This document shows, piece after piece, positions 17,573-26,348 of a DNA stretch of 48,270 nucleotides; position 1 is the first letter of the stretch, and each line of letters starts with the position of its first letter. A model generated the notes under the pieces. That model did not search any database. It was not told where the DNA came from and saw nothing but the letters and a program-made list of their open reading frames with translations. This DNA comes from Nitrospira sp. (lineage in GTDB: Bacteria > Nitrospirota > Nitrospiria > Nitrospirales > Nitrospiraceae): assembly GCA_016788465.1 (NCBI GenBank), contig JAEURV010000003.1, positions 1 through 48,270 on the forward strand, given 5' to 3'. Both the position numbers and the translations under genes were made by a program.

Positions 17573-18951
17573 AGAGCAGACAGTTTGCTCTTAGCGTAAG
17601 CCAGCCCTTCTTCCAATGTTACAAATTCTCCATCTAACTGAGCTTCGAAACAGTCATCAAGCAATTGGCCCATCCCAGGGCCAGGCTGAACTCCCAATTC
17701 CAACAGGTGACGTCCCATAACAAGGGGAACAGGGACCTGTCGGTCGACTGCCAACTGTTGTGCTCGTGCCAAGAGCCAGTCTCCGGCAGGGAATCCATCA
17801 AATGGCTTCGGTGGACGGCCTGCATGGTCGGCTCGAGCGACACGCACCAACCGGTCGATGCGAATGACCTGTCTTGCAAGACGTCGGATCGCACTATCTG
17901 AGGCCTGAACATCGAACAGCGCACGCGGGCGAAGGTGACATTGTACGAGAGGGATGATGTCGTCAATCACATCTTGCTGGTTGGTCATCCGCTCCAGAAA
18001 GTCTTTCGTCGGTCCTGTCCCTTCCGATTCATGGCCTCGAGAGGTGATGTGCTCGCCATCAACTTTCGTTGTCGCCGGTTTTCCAAAGTCATGACACAGG
18101 ACACCCAATCCCACGATTAGATCATCGCGCTCATCGCCGGTGCGTTCGGTGGCAAACCAATCTAGGCAGTGGAGGGTATGGATCCAGACATCACCTTCCG
18201 GGTGCCAGTGCGGGTCTTGAGGACAACCTTGAAGCGCTGCCAGTTCGGGATAGAAACGGAGCCATCCGCATTGGTCAAGAAAATGGAGCCCGAGGGATGG
18301 TCTTCGACTCAGAAGGAGCAATTTCTTCCATTCTTCCCACAGCCTCTCACTCGGATGCCCGTCTTGCGACAATGTTCGACAGAGGGCAACCGTCTCCGGT
18401 ACCACGCTGAACTCGAAGCGGGCCGCGAGGTGCATGCCTCGGAGCACCCGCAAGGGATCTTCCATGAATTGGTGCGAGGCGTGGCGTAGTCGACCAGCAG
18501 CGAGATCCTCGCGACCATGGAAGGGATCTCGCAATTCCCGCGTGTCCGGGTCCCAGGCCATGGCGTTGATCGTAAAGTCACGCCGCGCCAGGGCCTCGTC
18601 GATCGGCATGTCGGGATCGGCATGTCGGAGCAGGCCGGGAATCGATGTGGTCTCCGTGGTATGGAGACGGGATGGAACGGAGATGTCGACAGGAAGTCCT
18701 TGGAGTTTGAATACGGCAAAAGCCTTTCCGACGAATTGGACAGAGAATTGCTCAGATAACAAGGCATGGAGTTGTCCCGGCGGTAGACCGGTGATCTCGA
18801 GATCCAGATCGCGAGGCTGCCGCCCGAGCACGAGGTCGCGGACAGTACCGCCCACCACCCAGGTTCGTCCGCCGTTCCGGCGAATGAGCTCCTCAATGCG
18901 GCGTAGGAGTCCTGCAAGCGTGGGATCCTCCAGGCGGAAACGGGTCGGCAC
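17566..18951 (-). CDS. cca: CCA tRNA nucleotidyltransferase with HD domain
   Basis: 461 residues. It adds or repairs the 3' CCA of tRNAs in the cytoplasm. The class II nucleotidyltransferase head has GGTVRD (34-39) and the metal-binding DLDLE (48-52), followed by RRDFTINAMAWD and DPLRVLRGMHLAARF, which bind tRNA and nucleotide. An HD phosphohydrolase-type domain follows around residue 285 (LCHDFGKPATT), as in the E. coli-type enzyme. The start is GTG, lying directly against the galT stop (TAA GTG), so the two genes are co-transcribed. Both tRNAs fully visible here already encode CCA, so the enzyme would act mainly in repair or on other tRNAs. Poly(A) polymerase is the alternative family member, but the layout favours Cca. 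Confidence 0.88.
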   Translation of the reverse strand: MPTRFRLEDPTLAGLLRRIEELIRRNGGRTWVVGGTVRDLVLGRQPRDLDLEITGLPPGQLHALLSEQFSVQFVGKAFAVFKLQGLPVDISVPSRLHTTETTSIPGLLRHADPDMPIDEALARRDFTINAMAWDPDTRELRDPFHGREDLAAGRLRHASHQFMEDPLRVLRGMHLAARFEFSVVPETVALCRTLSQDGHPSERLWEEWKKLLLLSRRPSLGLHFLDQCGWLRFYPELAALQGCPQDPHWHPEGDVWIHTLHCLDWFATERTGDERDDLIVGLGVLCHDFGKPATTKVDGEHITSRGHESEGTGPTKDFLERMTNQQDVIDDIIPLVQCHLRPRALFDVQASDSAIRRLARQVIRIDRLVRVARADHAGRPPKPFDGFPAGDWLLARAQQLAVDRQVPVPLVMGRHLLELGVQPGPGMGQLLDDCFEAQLDGEFVTLEEGLAYAKSKLSALC

Positions 18952-19956
18952 TTAGATCCCTGCTTCTCGAAGAAACTTGGCAGACTCTTCCGGCGAGACC
19001 GGATTGATGTAGAACCCTGTTCCCCACTCGAAGCCGGCGACTTGCGTCAGCTTAGGAATTATTTCAAGGTGCCAGTGATAGTAATCTCCGGTCTTTTCAT
19101 GCAGGGGAGAGCTGTGCAGGATGAAATTATAATGCGGTCGCGCCAGCACTTTGTCCATGCGGCGCAACGATTCCGAAAGGATCGGAGCGAGAAACTCGAA
19201 TTGGGACTTCTGACTTTCTTCGAAGTAGGCCGCATGCCGTTTGGGAAGAATCCACATCTCGAACGGGAAGCGTGGTGCGAAGGGGGTCACACAGAGAAAC
19301 TCAGGATTCTCAGCCACGACACGGTCTCCGTCGGACAGATCCTGCCGAAGGATATCGCAGTAGATGCAGCGTTCTTTTTGCTGATAATGCTGCTGGCACC
19401 CATCAAGCTCCTCTTGCACGCTGGTTGGGACGATCGGGAGAGCGATCAGTTGGGAATGGCTGTGTTCCAAGGTGGCCCCAGCGGACGAGCCGTGGTTCTT
19501 GAAAATCAAAATATAGCGCAAGCGCAGGTCCTTGCGGAGATCCAGCATCCGGTCTCGATAGGCCCAGAGCATGTCCTCGATTCGTTTCGTCGGCATCTCG
19601 GCGAGGCTTTCGACATGGGTCGGGGTTTCGATGATGACTTCATGTGCCCCGATCCCGTTCATCCGGTCATAGAGCCCGATACCCTCGCGTCCCATCTCGC
19701 CTTCTACCTGGAGCGCGGGAAACTTGTTGGGTACGACCCGGACGGTCCAGTTCGGGGAGTTGGGCGTTGCCGGTTGCGATCGATAGGCCATGATTTCTTT
19801 CGGGGTCAGGCGTTCCTGTCCAGGACAAAATGGACAGGGGGAGGCGGAACTCGATCGAGCCGGCGGAGGGGTAATGAAGTCATGTGGGCGGCCGCTGCGT
19901 TCCGTTGAAATAATCACCCAGCGACCGACTATCGGATCACGTCGTAAATCGGGCAT
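18952..19956 (-). CDS. galT: galactose-1-phosphate uridylyltransferase
   Basis: 334 residues, normal length. It exchanges UMP between UDP-glucose and galactose-1-phosphate (Leloir pathway), with His attacking the alpha phosphate. Visible: the zinc pair C41/C44 (CPFCPGQE), VRVVPNKFPAL, NHGSSAGATLEHSHSQ with the catalytic H-x-H-x-Q (165-169, nucleophile H167), and a C-terminal second HIT-like repeat with HWHLEIIPK. GGAGG lies eight bases before the ATG. It abuts cca downstream and follows the GH57 gene upstream on the same strand, with a 121-bp gap filled by degenerate repeats. With the GH57 enzyme it suggests glycogen or exopolysaccharide sugar interconversion. No galE or galK is in the window. 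Confidence 0.93.
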   Translation of the reverse strand: MPDLRRDPIVGRWVIISTERSGRPHDFITPPPARSSSASPCPFCPGQERLTPKEIMAYRSQPATPNSPNWTVRVVPNKFPALQVEGEMGREGIGLYDRMNGIGAHEVIIETPTHVESLAEMPTKRIEDMLWAYRDRMLDLRKDLRLRYILIFKNHGSSAGATLEHSHSQLIALPIVPTSVQEELDGCQQHYQQKERCIYCDILRQDLSDGDRVVAENPEFLCVTPFAPRFPFEMWILPKRHAAYFEESQKSQFEFLAPILSESLRRMDKVLARPHYNFILHSSPLHEKTGDYYHWHLEIIPKLTQVAGFEWGTGFYINPVSPEESAKFLREAGI

Positions 19957-19966
19957 TCTTTCCTCC

Positions 19967-20077
19967 GTAAATCGTAAAATGTGAAAAGTAAAAAGTGAAC
20001 GGTTTGGCTTGTCGAGCGTGAATAAAGGACTGTTGGCTTTTACGTCTCACGTTTCACGTCTTACCTTTCACTTCTCA
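19967..20077. repeat. degenerate GTGAAA-type repeat arms forming an imperfect hairpin
   Basis: The left arm (19967-20001) is built of runs like GTAAAATGTGAAAAGTAAAAAGTG. The right arm (20036-20077) is the same kind of sequence on the other strand (TTTCACGTCTTACCTTTCAC). The arms pair imperfectly around a ~35-nt spacer between galT and the GH57 gene. A one-armed relative lies between gltB and gltD (33567-33600). Confidence 0.55.
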
Positions 20078-22279
20078 TCACACTCTCCACATTCCCGCCT
20101 CAAACTCCGGTCCCGGCACGGTGAGTACGGCAGGATGCTGATTCGGATACCGGGCCACTTCGAGGCCATGTTCTCGTACTGCGACGGAAAATTGAACTGT
20201 GTCCCCCGTTTCCAGACTCAGGTCCTTCCACGGGATCACCAACTCCATGATGGTCTGTGCATGGATCGACTGGAGGGAGCCGACTACTTGCCAGGCGTCG
20301 GTTGTCGTCTGGCAAGATAGGTGAAACTCTCCAGGGCCTGACAGTGAGAGGGGAAAGGTGACTCGATACTTGGAGTGCGGACCTTGCAACACGATATCGA
20401 CGTTGAGCCCGTCTCGTTTCAGGTTGGTCTCGTCGAGGTCAAAGCGCATGACAAACTGATGGAGGTTCCAACCGAAGAAAATGGCCGTGAAGATTCCATC
20501 GGCTTTCCACATAGCTCCGAGAGGCGGCTGGGTGCTGATGGTGCCCGCTCCCCGCCATTCGAAGAAGTTGGTGACTACGCCGTCAAGCGTGGGAGTGATG
20601 AACCCTACCGGCTGTTGAACTGTCTCGGATTCAAACGGCACCGTCTTCGCACAGATCGCATGGTTGAGTTGGTCCGGAGGCGGGAGGCCCATGTGCGTCC
20701 ACACATTGCGGAGATGTGTTCTGAAGAGTCGATCGAATTCCGGCTTAAAGTCGGTATCAAAATCGTCACCGTACCACCAGAACCAGTCACTGCCCTCTGC
20801 GGCGTACAGCTCCCGCCACGCGGCTTTGGCATGATCTGGCGGAAGACTCGGCGCACGGTTCGTCAGTTGCGTGCGGGTATGTCCGAGAAGATCCCACCCA
20901 CGATTATCTTCTTGGTGTCCGATCCAAATCTTGTAGTCTGAATTGATCCAGGAACCTGAGTGCAGTGTCGACAGATGCTGTGTGGGTGGCATTGATGCCA
21001 GCGCGTTGGAAATTGTGGAAGACCGGACCGTCACGTGTCCGTCTCGGTCCAGTGCATGTTGCGTGAGGCCTTCATAGAGGAGCGAAAGGAATCGCTCTCC
21101 GCCGTCGTAGTAATGTTCCCATGGGTTTTCGCCGTCCAGTACAATGGCAATGATGAGTCGGTCTTGGGGACTATCCTGGACGATGCCTCGCAGTCGTCGT
21201 GTGACATCATCGGCCGCCGCTTCCGGCGTCGTCTTGTGATAGACGAATCCAAAGGCATCGGAGAGCTCACGGTCGCGGAACAGGATGGCCAAAGATTGCC
21301 CGGGTTCCCCGATCTGGTACGGTTGATACAGGGCCGACGATCGGTGCCATGGGAGGCCACTCATCGCAAGCGTTCTTGCCAGAATGCCCTCGTCGGTGGC
21401 CAACCACCCAAGGCCTACCCGATGGACGAGCGGGAGCATCTCGGGGCAGACCGATCCCTCTGAGGGCCACAGACCTGATGGAGGCTGTCCGAACGTCTCT
21501 TGATGAAAGAGAACGGCTTCTCGGAGTTGTGCCTCTGCATCTTCATGAGCTCGGAATCGGGCCGGGAGGGGGAGGTCGGGTCTGGCGCGTTTGGTGATAT
21601 CGGTGTCGATCACCAAGGGCAGAATTGGATGGAAGAAGGGAGTTGTGGTGAGCTCGATTTGTCCTCGTTCCATGAGTCGTCGGTACAATGGCACAATCTC
21701 TTGGACCGCAGAGCGTTGCAGTGCCAGCACTTCTTGTTTGTCATCCTCGGTGAAGCCGCGATTTTTCTGGCGTAGCTCGGCCAGGCGGGGATATTGTTGG
21801 GCGGTACCGTATCCGAACCAGGCCAGGTTGTGCCAAATTTGAAGATCCAGGAGCTCTTGTGTTGAAAAATGACGGGCGATCCGAGGAAGATCCTGACCAT
21901 TGACTTCCAACCCTCGTTTAACGAGCAACTCGTGGTATCGGGGATAGGGACGGACCATAGTCGCCCAATTGGCGGAGAAGAAATGCCGAATTAAGAAAGC
22001 CTTTTCCTCCAGCGTGAGGTCGGCCGCTGGTCGTTGGGCGTGCTCGAGGAACAGATCAAGCACTGTTCCGGAGCCGATCTCTTGTAACTGGAGCAAAAGT
22101 GATGGGGTGAAGTTAAATGTGGCGCGGACCTCTGGAAACTGTTGAAGCAAGTAGGCCATATCATAGTAGGCCTTGGTGGCATGCAGACGTACCCACGGCA
22201 TACTGGCCGATGCGGCCAGTGGGTCCGTGTAATAGGGCTGGTGCATGTGCCAGAAAAAACAGACGTGGACTTGCTTCAT
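20078..22279 (-). CDS. glycoside hydrolase family 57 protein
   Basis: 733 residues from the ATG at 22279. That start begins MKQVHVCFFWHMHQP, the conserved first strand and HxHQP motif of GH57; the reading frame extends 49 codons further upstream but without family similarity. GLWPSEGSVCPEML holds the likely nucleophile Glu, and GENPWEHYYDGGERFL the second catalytic region. GH57 enzymes are retaining alpha-glucan hydrolases, transferases or branching enzymes, normally cytoplasmic when, as here, no signal peptide is present. The C-terminal ~170 residues look like a beta-sandwich accessory domain. It is on the same strand as galT and cca, so it is likely the first gene of that unit. Exact specificity (alpha-amylase versus glucanotransferase) cannot be told. 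Confidence 0.88.
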   Translation of the reverse strand: MKQVHVCFFWHMHQPYYTDPLAASASMPWVRLHATKAYYDMAYLLQQFPEVRATFNFTPSLLLQLQEIGSGTVLDLFLEHAQRPAADLTLEEKAFLIRHFFSANWATMVRPYPRYHELLVKRGLEVNGQDLPRIARHFSTQELLDLQIWHNLAWFGYGTAQQYPRLAELRQKNRGFTEDDKQEVLALQRSAVQEIVPLYRRLMERGQIELTTTPFFHPILPLVIDTDITKRARPDLPLPARFRAHEDAEAQLREAVLFHQETFGQPPSGLWPSEGSVCPEMLPLVHRVGLGWLATDEGILARTLAMSGLPWHRSSALYQPYQIGEPGQSLAILFRDRELSDAFGFVYHKTTPEAAADDVTRRLRGIVQDSPQDRLIIAIVLDGENPWEHYYDGGERFLSLLYEGLTQHALDRDGHVTVRSSTISNALASMPPTQHLSTLHSGSWINSDYKIWIGHQEDNRGWDLLGHTRTQLTNRAPSLPPDHAKAAWRELYAAEGSDWFWWYGDDFDTDFKPEFDRLFRTHLRNVWTHMGLPPPDQLNHAICAKTVPFESETVQQPVGFITPTLDGVVTNFFEWRGAGTISTQPPLGAMWKADGIFTAIFFGWNLHQFVMRFDLDETNLKRDGLNVDIVLQGPHSKYRVTFPLSLSGPGEFHLSCQTTTDAWQVVGSLQSIHAQTIMELVIPWKDLSLETGDTVQFSVAVREHGLEVARYPNQHPAVLTVPGPEFEAGMWRV

Positions 22280-22377
22280 TGCGGCAGATTCCTTTCGGTT
22301 TTTCAGTATGTCATAGGGGGTATAGGCATGCAATCTGCGGGAAGGTTTTTGAAGCTGTTGAGTGATGGGGGAATGAG

Positions 22378-22779
22378 ATGATGTGTTTTTTGCGCTTGTG
22401 GGGGCCTGTCTGTGCCTATGCTGCACTGATTTTCTACGTATCGTCGCAGTCTCACCCTGAAGAACAAGTGCCGTTTGTGACGCTTTTCAGTGATAAGGCC
22501 GTACATGCCGTTGAATATGCGTTGTTGGGTGCATTGTGTTGCCGTGCTCTTTACGGTAGCCAGCGTGAGGCATGGCGGCGGCAGGCGATTCTGTTGGCGA
22601 TCATTATCACATCGTTATATGGGATCAGCGATGAGATCCACCAAGCCTTCGTGCCGTTTCGAGAATCGAGTGGGCTCGATTGGGTAGCTGATACAATCGG
22701 CGGAGCCGTTGGCGCAGGTGTCATGCATCGGGTGCTGAGCCTGAGGTCAATACATTCCCTTCCGGAAGCATTGCCGTAA
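22378..22779 (+). CDS. VanZ-like membrane protein
   Basis: 133 residues, four predicted membrane segments. Motifs of the VanZ family are clear: LIFYVSSQS after the first helix, SDKAVHAVEYALLGAL, and YGISDEIHQAFVPFRESSGLDW followed by DTIGGAVGA. VanZ-like proteins sit in the cytoplasmic membrane; the founding member gives low-level teicoplanin resistance, but most are of unknown role, probably linked to the cell envelope. GGGGGAATGAG precedes two adjacent ATGs; the first is used here. It is divergent from the GH57 gene and 62 bp ahead of the kinase of the AmgK/MurU pair, so the three probably form an envelope operon. Confidence 0.87.
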   Translation: MMCFLRLWGPVCAYAALIFYVSSQSHPEEQVPFVTLFSDKAVHAVEYALLGALCCRALYGSQREAWRRQAILLAIIITSLYGISDEIHQAFVPFRESSGLDWVADTIGGAVGAGVMHRVLSLRSIHSLPEALP

Positions 22780-22841
22780 AGCCGGCTGAACAATACAGCA
22801 TTCGTGACAAGCTACGGGATGCCCGCTATACTCACAGCGAT

Positions 22842-23945
22842 ATGGCCACGGGCAACCAGACTTCTTCCAAGATGCCGCTTGCTGCTCCGGATTCTGCCGT
22901 CTTGGCGAATACCATTGCGACACGATTCCCACCAGGTCTTGGCCTACAGACCATCACGCCGTTGGCCGGAGATGCCTCCAACAGGCGGTATTTCCGTATA
23001 ACGCTCACGGGAGGGCCTCCGCATTCTGTGATCGTGATGCAACTTGCTGAACCGGAAGGGTTCAAGCAGTCTGAGGAGGCAGTCAGTGGGACGACCCATC
23101 AGATTGCCGAATTGCCGTTCATTAACATCCGGTCGCATTTGGCTAAGGTGAAGATCCCCGTGCCGGCGCTCCATTACTATGATCAGTCGGCAGGCCTTCT
23201 GTATTTGGAGGATTTTGGCGATGTGACATTAGCGGATGCCGTGAGCCGTGCCGATCAGACTCAGGTGGAGTCGTATTACAGGCAAGCTATTGATGTGCTG
23301 ATAGAGATGCAGATTCATGCCACCCAGACAGACGATCAAACCTGTCTTGCGTTTCATCGTGGGTTCGATGCTCCGTTACTGATATGGGAGTTTGAGCATT
23401 TTTTGGAGTACGGAGTCGAGGTGCGGAACGGCCAAGCGTTGGCAACTATCGATGCGGAGGCCATTCGGGGAGTGTTCAATAATATTGCCGGTCAGTTGGC
23501 GAGCCAGCCGCGCATTTTTACGCATCGTGACTATCATTCCCGTAACCTGATGGTCGATGGAACGCGACTCGGTGTGATCGACTTTCAAGATGCGCTGATG
23601 GGACCGGCCACCTACGATTTGGCTTCGCTGGTGAGGGATGCCTACGTCCAACTTGATGAGGCGCTGGTCGATGAGTTGGTGAAGTACTATCTCGGTCAAA
23701 TGGCTGACCGAAGTGTGAGGTGGATCGATCGAACGGACTTCCGCCGAGTGTTTGATCTCATGAGCATTCAACGAAATCTGAAGGCAGCCGGTCGGTTCGT
23801 GTATATCGATCGAGTCAAGGGCAATCCGAAGTTTTTGGCGGATATTCCTCGCGTGCTGAGTTACGTCAAACGGAATCTTCGAAAGTATCCTGAGCTGGAA
23901 CCGCTCCGGAAGCATCTCACTCCGTATGTGCCGGAATTGCAGTAG
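22842..23945 (+). CDS. amgK: anomeric MurNAc/GlcNAc kinase (AmgK-like)
   Basis: 367 residues, an aminoglycoside-phosphotransferase-fold kinase. Near residue 228 FTHRDYHSRNLMVDG is the Brenner-type catalytic loop, and LGVIDFQDALMGPATYDLASL the metal-binding and following segment typical of AmgK. The N-terminal lobe contains TPLAGDASNRRYFRI. In Pseudomonas, AmgK phosphorylates the anomeric carbon of MurNAc or GlcNAc released from the wall, and MurU then makes the UDP-sugar. A MurU-like gene follows 68 bp downstream, the canonical pair. The start is not certain because no good ribosome site is seen before 22842. Another sugar or small-molecule kinase is possible but less likely given the neighbour. 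Confidence 0.8.
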   Translation: MATGNQTSSKMPLAAPDSAVLANTIATRFPPGLGLQTITPLAGDASNRRYFRITLTGGPPHSVIVMQLAEPEGFKQSEEAVSGTTHQIAELPFINIRSHLAKVKIPVPALHYYDQSAGLLYLEDFGDVTLADAVSRADQTQVESYYRQAIDVLIEMQIHATQTDDQTCLAFHRGFDAPLLIWEFEHFLEYGVEVRNGQALATIDAEAIRGVFNNIAGQLASQPRIFTHRDYHSRNLMVDGTRLGVIDFQDALMGPATYDLASLVRDAYVQLDEALVDELVKYYLGQMADRSVRWIDRTDFRRVFDLMSIQRNLKAAGRFVYIDRVKGNPKFLADIPRVLSYVKRNLRKYPELEPLRKHLTPYVPELQ

Positions 23946-23947
23946 CC

Positions 23948-24006
23948 TTCAGCTGACAGTTTGAGGAACCGCATCATTGCCTGTGCTGATGGCTGATCGC
24001 TGAAAG
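23948..24006. repeat. degenerate CTGA-type repeats forming an imperfect hairpin
   Basis: CTTCAGCTGACAG at the left and CTGATCGCTGAAAG at the right are imperfect reverse complements, with further GCTGATGG copies between. It fills most of the gap between the kinase and the uridylyltransferase genes, resembles the galT/GH57 element in style but not sequence, and may affect mRNA stability. Confidence 0.45.
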
Positions 24007-24013
24007 CTTGCTG

Positions 24014-24763
24014 ATGAAAGCCATGATTCTTGCGGCGGGTCTCGGGACTCGCCTCAGGCCGTTGACGAACACCATTCCTAAGCCGTTACTCCCGATTGCA
24101 GGTACGCCGCTCATTGTCTGGAATCTGCTGCTGCTTAAGCGGCATGGATTTCACCAGGTCGTCATCAACTTGCATTATCTAGGGCCCATGATTGAGCAGG
24201 CCTTGGGCGATGGTTCGAAGTTCGGGATGCGGATCATCTATTCCCATGAACCGATCATCCTCGGGACCGGCGGGGGAATCAAGAAAGCTGAGCCCTACTT
24301 TTCAGGTGAACCGGTGTTGATCCTGAACGCGGATACCTTGGTTGAACTTGATCTTGAAGCCCTGTGGGATTTTCATCGATCGCGTAGAGCGGCCGCGACC
24401 TTGGTCTTGCGGGAAGATCAGGATGCCGAGCGCTGGGGCCTAGTGGAGGTGGGGGAGCATGATCAGATCGTACGCATTACGGGACGAGGACGGACAACGG
24501 CCACGGCGATTGCACAGCGTATGTTCGCAGGAATTCACATCCTTCACCCCCGGCTGCTTCAGCAGGTGCCGAAGGGGGTGGCGTCTTCAGTCATTGATCC
24601 CTACGTGGCAGCTATTGGACGTGGGGATCCGGTACTTGGCTATGACCTTCATGGATACTGGTCGGATATTGGAACGGTCGAACGCTACACGCAAGCAGAG
24701 CAGGATGCCCGTACCGGACGGATTCGTTTGGACGAGCGGTCTCCGCACGACATATCTCGTTAA
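24014..24763 (+). CDS. murU: MurNAc-1-phosphate uridylyltransferase (MurU-like)
   Basis: 249 residues from the ATG at 24014 (an upstream TTG at 24008 is in frame but less likely). It has a nucleotidyltransferase signature LAAGLGTRLRPLT (6-18) and PKPLLP (22-27), then ILGTGGGIKKAEPYF, LILNADTL with the metal-binding Asp, and a C-terminal HGYWSDIGTVERY. Its length and the lack of a left-handed beta-helix fit MurU rather than GlmU or a glucose-1-phosphate thymidylyltransferase. With the AmgK-like kinase it would convert salvaged MurNAc to UDP-MurNAc, bypassing de novo synthesis and fosfomycin-sensitive MurA. A mannose-1-phosphate guanylyltransferase is the main alternative. Confidence 0.82.
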   Translation: MKAMILAAGLGTRLRPLTNTIPKPLLPIAGTPLIVWNLLLLKRHGFHQVVINLHYLGPMIEQALGDGSKFGMRIIYSHEPIILGTGGGIKKAEPYFSGEPVLILNADTLVELDLEALWDFHRSRRAAATLVLREDQDAERWGLVEVGEHDQIVRITGRGRTTATAIAQRMFAGIHILHPRLLQQVPKGVASSVIDPYVAAIGRGDPVLGYDLHGYWSDIGTVERYTQAEQDARTGRIRLDERSPHDISR

Positions 24764-24894
24764 TCACAACGTGTGAAAGCGGCTGGTCGTCTGGTCTAGG
24801 ACGATAACGCGCTAGCGAGGCGACTCATACTCCGTTCCGTCCGTTGAGCCTCTGAGCGACGTGAGCACACCGCTGGCGGACGTGTGAGCGTCTG

Positions 24895-26262
24895 TTAGAT
24901 CTTTTGGTGCTTGAGGAGACGCGCGAGATAGGTACGTTGGAGCTTGAGCGACTCAGCCGCTTTGGTTTGATTGCCCTCGGCTCGTTCCATGGCGCGTGTG
25001 ATGATGTATCGGCTGTGTTGCTCCATCGATTCATGATAAGGCAGGTCGAGATAGGGCAGGAGCCCATCGTCTTCATTCTGGTGGAGATCGGCGTCCTCTG
25101 ATAGGAGTACCAACATATCCGGCTCAATCGTGTCTTTGGGGCTGAGGACCACGGCTCGTGCGATGACGTTATCCAATTCACGGATGTTGCCGGGCCATGG
25201 GTAACGGGTTAATGCCTCCACGGCGGCTGTGCTGAGGACCATACCGGGACGCTTGGCATCTCGCGTGTGTCGATCCAAAAAGAATTGTGCAAGGGCCGGA
25301 ACATCCTCTTGCCGTTCGCGGAGCGGGGGAAGGGTGAGCGTGACGACATTGAGACGGAAGTACAGATCTTCTCGGAATTGGCCAACTTTCACGGCCTGAC
25401 GAAGGTCTTTATTGGTGGCAGCGATGATCCGGATATTAACTGATACGGTTTTGGAGCCACCGACCCGCTGGAACTCCCGATCTTGAAGCACTCGGAGCAG
25501 CTTGGCCTGCAAGGTAAGCGGCATATCCCCGATTTCGTCAAGGAATACCGTGCCGCCGTCGGCCATTTCCAATTTCCCTTTTTGCTGTCGATCCGCTCCG
25601 GTGAAGGCCCCACGTTCATGGCCGAAGAGCTCATTTTCGAGCAATGTCTCAGTCAACGCCACACAGTTGATGACGATGAGCGGCATGGCACAGCGAGGAC
25701 TCCACTGATGGATCGAGCGTGCAAAGAGTTCTTTTCCGGTCCCGCTCTCCCCCAGCAGTAACACACCTGCATCAGACTTGGCGGCTCGCTGTGCTGCCTC
25801 AACGACGGAGCGGACCGACGGGCTGTTGCCGACGATATTGGCGTAACGGCCATCAACTTCAGACCGCAGATAGGCAACGTGCCGTCGCAGTGTGTCTCGC
25901 TCCAGCGCTTTACGGATCACGATGAGGAGATGGTCATTGTCGAGCGGCTTGGTCAGAAAGTCATATGCTCCTTCTTTCATAGCTTCGACGGCGGCTTGAA
26001 TGGAAGCGTGTGCAGTCATGACAATGACCGGAGGGCCGTCCGACGGCTTCATCTGAGCTAAGCGCTTGAGCACATCAAGGCCGGAGAGCTTCGGCAGCGT
26101 CAGGTCCAACAGGACGAGATGAGGTGACTCCTGCACGATCAGATCAAGTGCCTGCTGTCCCTCAAGCGCAGTAACGGTCTCATATCCCTCGGCTTGTAGC
26201 CGATCTTCCAGCATCAGTACGATGTCGGGATCGTCGTCAACGATGAGAATCTTGGCGTTCAT
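24895..26262 (-). CDS. sigma-54-dependent response regulator (NtrC family)
   Basis: 455 residues. The receiver domain (1-~120) has phosphoacceptor D53 in LVLLDLTLP, the acidic pair D10/D11 and K105 (DFLTKPLD). The AAA+ domain has Walker A GESGTGKE (171-178), the sigma-54-contacting loop GAFTGA (218-223) and Walker [13 protein letters not shown]. The C-terminus is a Fis-type helix-turn-helix ([20 protein letters not shown]). When phosphorylated it should oligomerise and open sigma-54 promoters. No histidine kinase gene adjoins it in the window, so the signal is unknown. It follows the DUF1015 gene by 86 bp on the same strand. Nitrogen, exopolysaccharide or stress control are all possible. Confidence 0.93.
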   Translation of the reverse strand: MNAKILIVDDDPDIVLMLEDRLQAEGYETVTALEGQQALDLIVQESPHLVLLDLTLPKLSGLDVLKRLAQMKPSDGPPVIVMTAHASIQAAVEAMKEGAYDFLTKPLDNDHLLIVIRKALERDTLRRHVAYLRSEVDGRYANIVGNSPSVRSVVEAAQRAAKSDAGVLLLGESGTGKELFARSIHQWSPRCAMPLIVINCVALTETLLENELFGHERGAFTGADRQQKGKLEMADGGTVFLDEIGDMPLTLQAKLLRVLQDREFQRVGGSKTVSVNIRIIAATNKDLRQAVKVGQFREDLYFRLNVVTLTLPPLRERQEDVPALAQFFLDRHTRDAKRPGMVLSTAAVEALTRYPWPGNIRELDNVIARAVVLSPKDTIEPDMLVLLSEDADLHQNEDDGLLPYLDLPYHESMEQHSRYIITRAMERAEGNQTKAAESLKLQRTYLARLLKHQKI

Positions 26263-26348
26263 ACTTCAGACGTTCGAATTGACAGGTAAAGCGTGAAGCG
26301 ACGATGCTGCTCAATGCGTCTGTGACGCCTTCCTGTGCGCGGCACCCC

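Noticed and set aside
19042..19908. 288-codon frame antisense to galT
   Set aside because: galT motifs are complete on the other strand; this is codon-structure shadow.
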